Assembly: GCA_002427055.1 (NCBI GenBank) | Contig: DIPA01000131.1 | Coordinates: forward strand, 2,059-11,035 | Direction: 5' to 3' | DNA length: 8,977 nucleotides | From: Firmicutes bacterium UBA5500 | GTDB taxonomy: Bacteria > Bacillota > UBA994 > UBA5500 | Shown here: piece by piece, positions 6,321-8,977 of the stretch | Numbering within the stretch: position 1 is the stretch's first letter | Layout of the letters: every line of letters begins with the position of its first letter | The notes under the pieces: model-generated | Databases searched by the model: none | What the model was told of the DNA's origin: nothing | What the model saw: only the letters and a program-made list of their open reading frames with translations | Program-made: the position numbers and the translations under genes

Positions 6321-7439
6321 ATGAGAGTCAATAGAAATCTGACTGCAGTGTTTTTGTTATTTATTGTGAGTTTATCTCTTAGTGGGCTCCTATCGTTGCC
6401 GCGTTTGTTCTCCCCCCGGGAAAACCGTTACCTCACGCAACGACCAAGGCTTACGCTTAGGAGTCTGCTTAATGGCAAATTTATGTCCGAATACGAACAA
6501 TTCGTCACGGATCAATTTCCTGGGCGCGATAGCTGGGTTTTACTAAAGATGGACGTCGAGCAGTTGCTCAATAAGCAAGAAAGCAACGGCATCTACTTTG
6601 CTCAAGATGGTTACTTATTAGAGCGCTATGAGCATGATGAACGTTGGTTGGGTCAGAACGCTGATTATATCAGTAGCTTCGCCGAGCGCACCGGACTGCC
6701 AACCGCGGTCTTGTTAGCGCCTACCGCTATTGCCATATATCCTGAGAAACTACCGGCTGGGGCTCCTAGTAGAAATCAGCTGGCGGCTTGGCAGTTGGTA
6801 CAAGCAAGGCTGGCTCCTAGCGTTAGTGCTATAGATGTCTGGCCAACTTTGCTAGAGCACAAGGGTGAGTATATCTACTTTCGCACCGACCATCATTGGA
6901 CAATGCGCGGAGCGTATTATGCCTATGCCGCTTTGATGCAGCAACAGGGCCTAACACCAATGCCGCTAGGAAATCTGCAATCAACAATCGTCAGTAATGA
7001 CTTCTTTGGTACCCATTACGCCAAGGCTAGCTTACGTAGCTTAGAGCCCGATCAAATAGAGGTTTTGCAGGAGTTACCAGCACCTGCAGTCAAGGTGCAT
7101 TATCCTGCTGAGCCAGTCACGCGCGATAGCCTTTTTGACAGAGCCTATTTAGAGCAGGCGGGCCAATACTCTTATTTCTTGGGTGGCAATCATGGTGTGG
7201 TGGAAATCAAGACTGGTATAGATAACGGGCGAAGTCTGTTGCTGGTCAAGGATTCTTATGCTCACTGTTTAATTCCTTTCCTAACAGCCCATTACGAGCA
7301 TATCCATATACTAGATTTACGCTACTACTCCCTCAGCCCTAGCCAGTATGCAAGGGACCAGGCTTGCGATGAGGTGCTTTTCTTGTTCAGTCTGGCACAG
7401 TTTAGTTCGCCAGCTAATTTGCACAAATTGAACCGCTAG
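6321..7439 (+). CDS. DHHW-family (AlgX/AlgJ-like) membrane-anchored SGNH-type acyltransferase partner
   Basis: A 372-residue protein with one N-terminal hydrophobic segment (about 8-28) that should anchor it with the body outside the membrane. After it comes FSPRENRYLTQRPRLTLRSL and LNGKFMSEYEQFVTDQFPGRD, characteristic of the DHHW protein family. The name-giving motif is D190-H191-H192-W193, which corresponds to the DxHW Asp/His pair of AlgX and AlgJ. A candidate nucleophile Ser312 lies in LLVKDSYAH, and FLGGNHGVVEIKTG precedes it. The expected Ser-His-Asp set of an SGNH-like esterase/acyltransferase is therefore complete. By analogy it takes the acyl group delivered by the MBOAT and transfers it to an extracellular glycan. 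The ribosome binding site AGGGGG (6310-6315) overlaps the MBOAT stop codon, which suggests translational coupling. Family is confident; substrate is unknown. Confidence 0.9.
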   Translation: MRVNRNLTAVFLLFIVSLSLSGLLSLPRLFSPRENRYLTQRPRLTLRSLLNGKFMSEYEQFVTDQFPGRDSWVLLKMDVEQLLNKQESNGIYFAQDGYLLERYEHDERWLGQNADYISSFAERTGLPTAVLLAPTAIAIYPEKLPAGAPSRNQLAAWQLVQARLAPSVSAIDVWPTLLEHKGEYIYFRTDHHWTMRGAYYAYAALMQQQGLTPMPLGNLQSTIVSNDFFGTHYAKASLRSLEPDQIEVLQELPAPAVKVHYPAEPVTRDSLFDRAYLEQAGQYSYFLGGNHGVVEIKTGIDNGRSLLLVKDSYAHCLIPFLTAHYEHIHILDLRYYSLSPSQYARDQACDEVLFLFSLAQFSSPANLHKLNR

Positions 7440-7493
7440 CAAGGTCCGCGCGTCCTAAACTAGCATAAACTAACGGTAGGGACTAAACTTAAT

Positions 7494-7499
7494 GGAGGT
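7494..7499 (+). promoter_or_regulatory. asd: ribosome binding site that fixes the asd start at 7507
   Basis: GGAGGT lies seven bases before ATG 7507. An in-frame ATG at 7492 overlaps this Shine-Dalgarno sequence and has no good site of its own, so the shorter form is preferred. Confidence 0.75.
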
Positions 7500-7506
7500 A
7501 AGAGGT

Positions 7507-8586
7507 ATGAGCGATAAACTTAGAGTCGGGGTGATCGGGGCAACCGGCATGGTGGGGCAACGCTTTGTTACCTTACTCGCCGAGCACCCTTGGTTTGAAC
7601 TTACTGCTGCAGCAGCAAGCAGTCGTTCTGCTGGCCTGACCTATGCTGCAGCAGTGGCCAACCGCTGGATGATGTCTACACCCTTACCCCGGCAAGCGGC
7701 CGAGCTTACTGTATTGAATGCGGCTAATGTAGCTGAGGTAGGGAGCCAGGTGGATTTCGTCTTTTGTGCGGTGGACATGGAGAAGGCGGCAACGCGCGAG
7801 TTAGAAGATAGCTATGCCCGTGCCGGTATTCCTGTGGTATCCAACAACTCAGCCCATCGGGGTACGCCGGACGTGCCGATGCTGATGCCGGAGATAAATC
7901 CTGAGCATCTAGACGTTATTCCAGTCCAGCAGCGGCGCTTAGGTACCCGGCGGGGTTTCGTGGTCGTTAAGCCCAACTGCTCTATTCAAAGCTATGTACC
8001 TGCCTTGCACGCGCTACGGGAATTTGGCCCCACAGAAGTGCTGGCCTGTACTTACCAAGCTATTTCCGGTTCCGGCAAGACTTTCGCTACCTGGCCCGAA
8101 ATGGTAGATAATGTTATCCCTTATATAGCCGGTGAGGAAGCCAAGAGTGAGCAAGAGCCACTGAAAATTTGGGGGCAAGTTGTTGGTGACTCTATTCTAC
8201 CGGCAAGTGAACCGCTTATTACTACCCAATGCATTCGAGTGCCGGTGAGCGACGGTCATCTCGCCGCAGTATTTGTCAACTTTGCCAAGAAACCCAGCCG
8301 GGAAGAGATCCTAGCTCGCTGGGCAGCTTTCCAAGGCGAGCCTCAGCGGCTACAGTTGCCGAGTGCACCCGAACCATTTATCCGGTACATGGAGGCACCC
8401 GATCGCCCGCAGACCAGACTCGATCGCGACTATGGCAATGGCATGGGCATCAGCGTGGGCCGCTTGCGTGAGGACAGCCTGTTCGACTACAAATTCGTCT
8501 GCCTCTCGCATAACACCCTGCGGGGTGCCGCCGGTGGCGCCGTACTCAACGCCGAACTACTGGCTGCAAAGGGCTACTTCGCCTAA
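7507..8586 (+). CDS. asd: aspartate-semialdehyde dehydrogenase, archaeal/fungal-like type
   Basis: A 359-residue NADP-dependent enzyme that reduces beta-aspartyl phosphate to aspartate semialdehyde, the branch point to lysine/diaminopimelate, threonine and methionine. The N-terminal Rossmann motif GVIGATGMVGQRF spans residues 8-20. The catalytic cysteine is Cys158 in VVVKPNCSIQ, followed by YQAISGSGKT. His251 in RVPVSDGHLAAVFV is the expected acid/base. The sequence pattern (KPNCSIQ, SGSGKTFATWPEMVDN, the IAGEEAKSEQEPLKIWG segment) fits the branch found in archaea, fungi and some Bacillota rather than the E. coli or B. subtilis type. It follows the DHHW gene by 67 bases without a visible terminator, so read-through is possible, but the function is unrelated. 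A start at 7492 would add five residues and is less likely, given the ribosome binding site. Confidence 0.95.
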   Translation: MSDKLRVGVIGATGMVGQRFVTLLAEHPWFELTAAAASSRSAGLTYAAAVANRWMMSTPLPRQAAELTVLNAANVAEVGSQVDFVFCAVDMEKAATRELEDSYARAGIPVVSNNSAHRGTPDVPMLMPEINPEHLDVIPVQQRRLGTRRGFVVVKPNCSIQSYVPALHALREFGPTEVLACTYQAISGSGKTFATWPEMVDNVIPYIAGEEAKSEQEPLKIWGQVVGDSILPASEPLITTQCIRVPVSDGHLAAVFVNFAKKPSREEILARWAAFQGEPQRLQLPSAPEPFIRYMEAPDRPQTRLDRDYGNGMGISVGRLREDSLFDYKFVCLSHNTLRGAAGGAVLNAELLAAKGYFA

Positions 8587-8597
8587 CACTGAAACAA

Positions 8598-8670
8598 CGG
8601 GGACGGTCAGGCCGGGATGAGACAGGGGGACGTTCTTTTCGTCTCAGTTGGAGCCAGAAGAACCGTCTCC
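8598..8670. repeat. cluster of REP-like inverted repeat modules, also a possible terminator for asd
   Basis: Three related modules occur: ACGGGGACGGTC at 8598-8608 (partial, plus strand), GACAGGGGGACGTTCTTTTC at 8621-8640 running on into GTCTC (plus strand), and GGAGACGGTTCTTCTGGCTC on the minus strand at 8670-8651. TGAGAC (8618-8623) and GTCTCA (8641-8646) bracket the second module. The second and third can pair: GGGGACG (8626-8632) with CGTCTCC (8664-8670), then TTCTT with AAGAA, into a long imperfect hairpin. I recall this GGGGACGGTTCTT theme as a dispersed palindromic repeat in clostridial genomes, sometimes linked to IS200-like (Y1/RAYT) transposases; that link is from memory. No transposase is in the window. 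Confidence 0.6.
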
Positions 8671-8693
8671 AAATTTCACGAGGGGGTAATTCA

Positions 8694-8977
8694 ATGCGCC
8701 AGGTTTGGGTAGATGCGGATGCTTGTCCGCGCAACGTGATGCATTTCTTGCGTTGTAATGAGGCCCAGCTTGGCTATGATTTGTGGACAGTTTCTAGCAG
8801 CAACCACATGCTGAGCGGCGAACAACACATCACGGTCGATCCCGAGCCCCAGGCAGTTGATATCGTCATAGCCAACCGCATGCAACCTGGCGATATTGTT
8901 GTGACCCAAGATTGGGGCCTGGCCGCGGTTATTCTGGGCAAAGGAGGGCTGGCCATTGCCCCTAGTGGGTTAATTTA
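8694..8977 (+). CDS. UPF0178 (DUF188, YaiI/YqxD-like) family protein, 3' end cut off by window
   Basis: The reading frame is open from ATG 8694 to the window edge (94 residues seen; full-length family members are about 150). An AGGGGG ribosome binding site sits at 8681-8686. The protein opens with VWVDADACP (Asp7, Asp9), the family signature, and has GDIVVTQDWGLAAVIL around Asp73, then IAPSGLI where the family has a P-(R/S)-G turn. These acidic residues resemble the metal-binding positions of PIN/NYN-like nucleases, but no biochemical function is established. It follows asd by 107 bases holding the repeat cluster; any functional link to asd is unknown. Confidence 0.9.
   Translation, partial: MRQVWVDADACPRNVMHFLRCNEAQLGYDLWTVSSSNHMLSGEQHITVDPEPQAVDIVIANRMQPGDIVVTQDWGLAAVILGKGGLAIAPSGLI

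Noticed and set aside
7492..7506. Upstream ATG as the asd start
   Set aside because: It overlaps the Shine-Dalgarno sequence that serves ATG 7507, and the extra residues MEVRG are that site translated.
8691..8956. Minus-strand frames at the right edge
   Set aside because: They are antisense to the UPF0178 gene, whose VDADACP signature and ribosome binding site are clear.
1..8977. CRISPR array, insertion sequence gene, prophage or defence system
   Set aside because: No regularly spaced repeats, no transposase or integrase motif and no recognisable defence domain were seen on either strand.

Overview
The window reads as ordinary chromosome of a low-to-mid-GC Gram-positive bacterium (Bacillota), most likely an anaerobic Clostridia-type lineage. 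Pointers are the T-box-controlled ileS, strong AGGGGG-type ribosome binding sites, a DUF4358-like lipoprotein beside an MBOAT/DHHW gene pair, a Firmicutes-type UPF0178 protein, and a palindromic repeat of the GGGGACGGTTCTT type that I recall from clostridial genomes. This placement is inference; no rRNA or other decisive marker is present.

Layout. Positions 1-730 (minus strand) hold the N-terminal two thirds of a THUMP-domain, SAM-dependent rRNA methyltransferase of the RlmL/YpsC family, running off the left edge. Positions 731-1248 are a divergent regulatory region: a candidate minus-strand promoter for the methyltransferase, an extended -10 promoter facing right, and a complete T-box leader with an AUC (Ile) specifier and a terminator/antiterminator pair. 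This leader controls ileS (1249-4050), which is followed by a GC-rich hairpin.

Positions 4187-7439 carry a three-gene module: a small DUF4358-like lipoprotein, an AlgI-like membrane-bound O-acyltransferase (MBOAT), and a DHHW/AlgX-like membrane-anchored SGNH-type protein. Together they look like a cell-surface polysaccharide O-acylation system: the MBOAT moves an acyl group across the membrane and the DHHW protein transfers it to a glycan outside. The lipoprotein is a likely accessory of unknown role. A long hairpin and a structured 5' leader separate the lipoprotein gene from the MBOAT gene, so the stoichiometry may be tuned there.

Positions 7507-8586 encode an aspartate-semialdehyde dehydrogenase of the archaeal/fungal-like type, for lysine, methionine, threonine and diaminopimelate synthesis. 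It is followed by a cluster of inverted REP-like repeat modules (8598-8670) and then the start of a UPF0178 (YaiI/YqxD) family gene that runs off the right edge. All genes except the first are on the plus strand. I found no mobile-element gene, CRISPR array, tRNA or rRNA. The most interesting items are the O-acylation cassette with its unexplained leader, the HIGT variant of the IleRS HIGH motif, and the REP-like repeat cluster.
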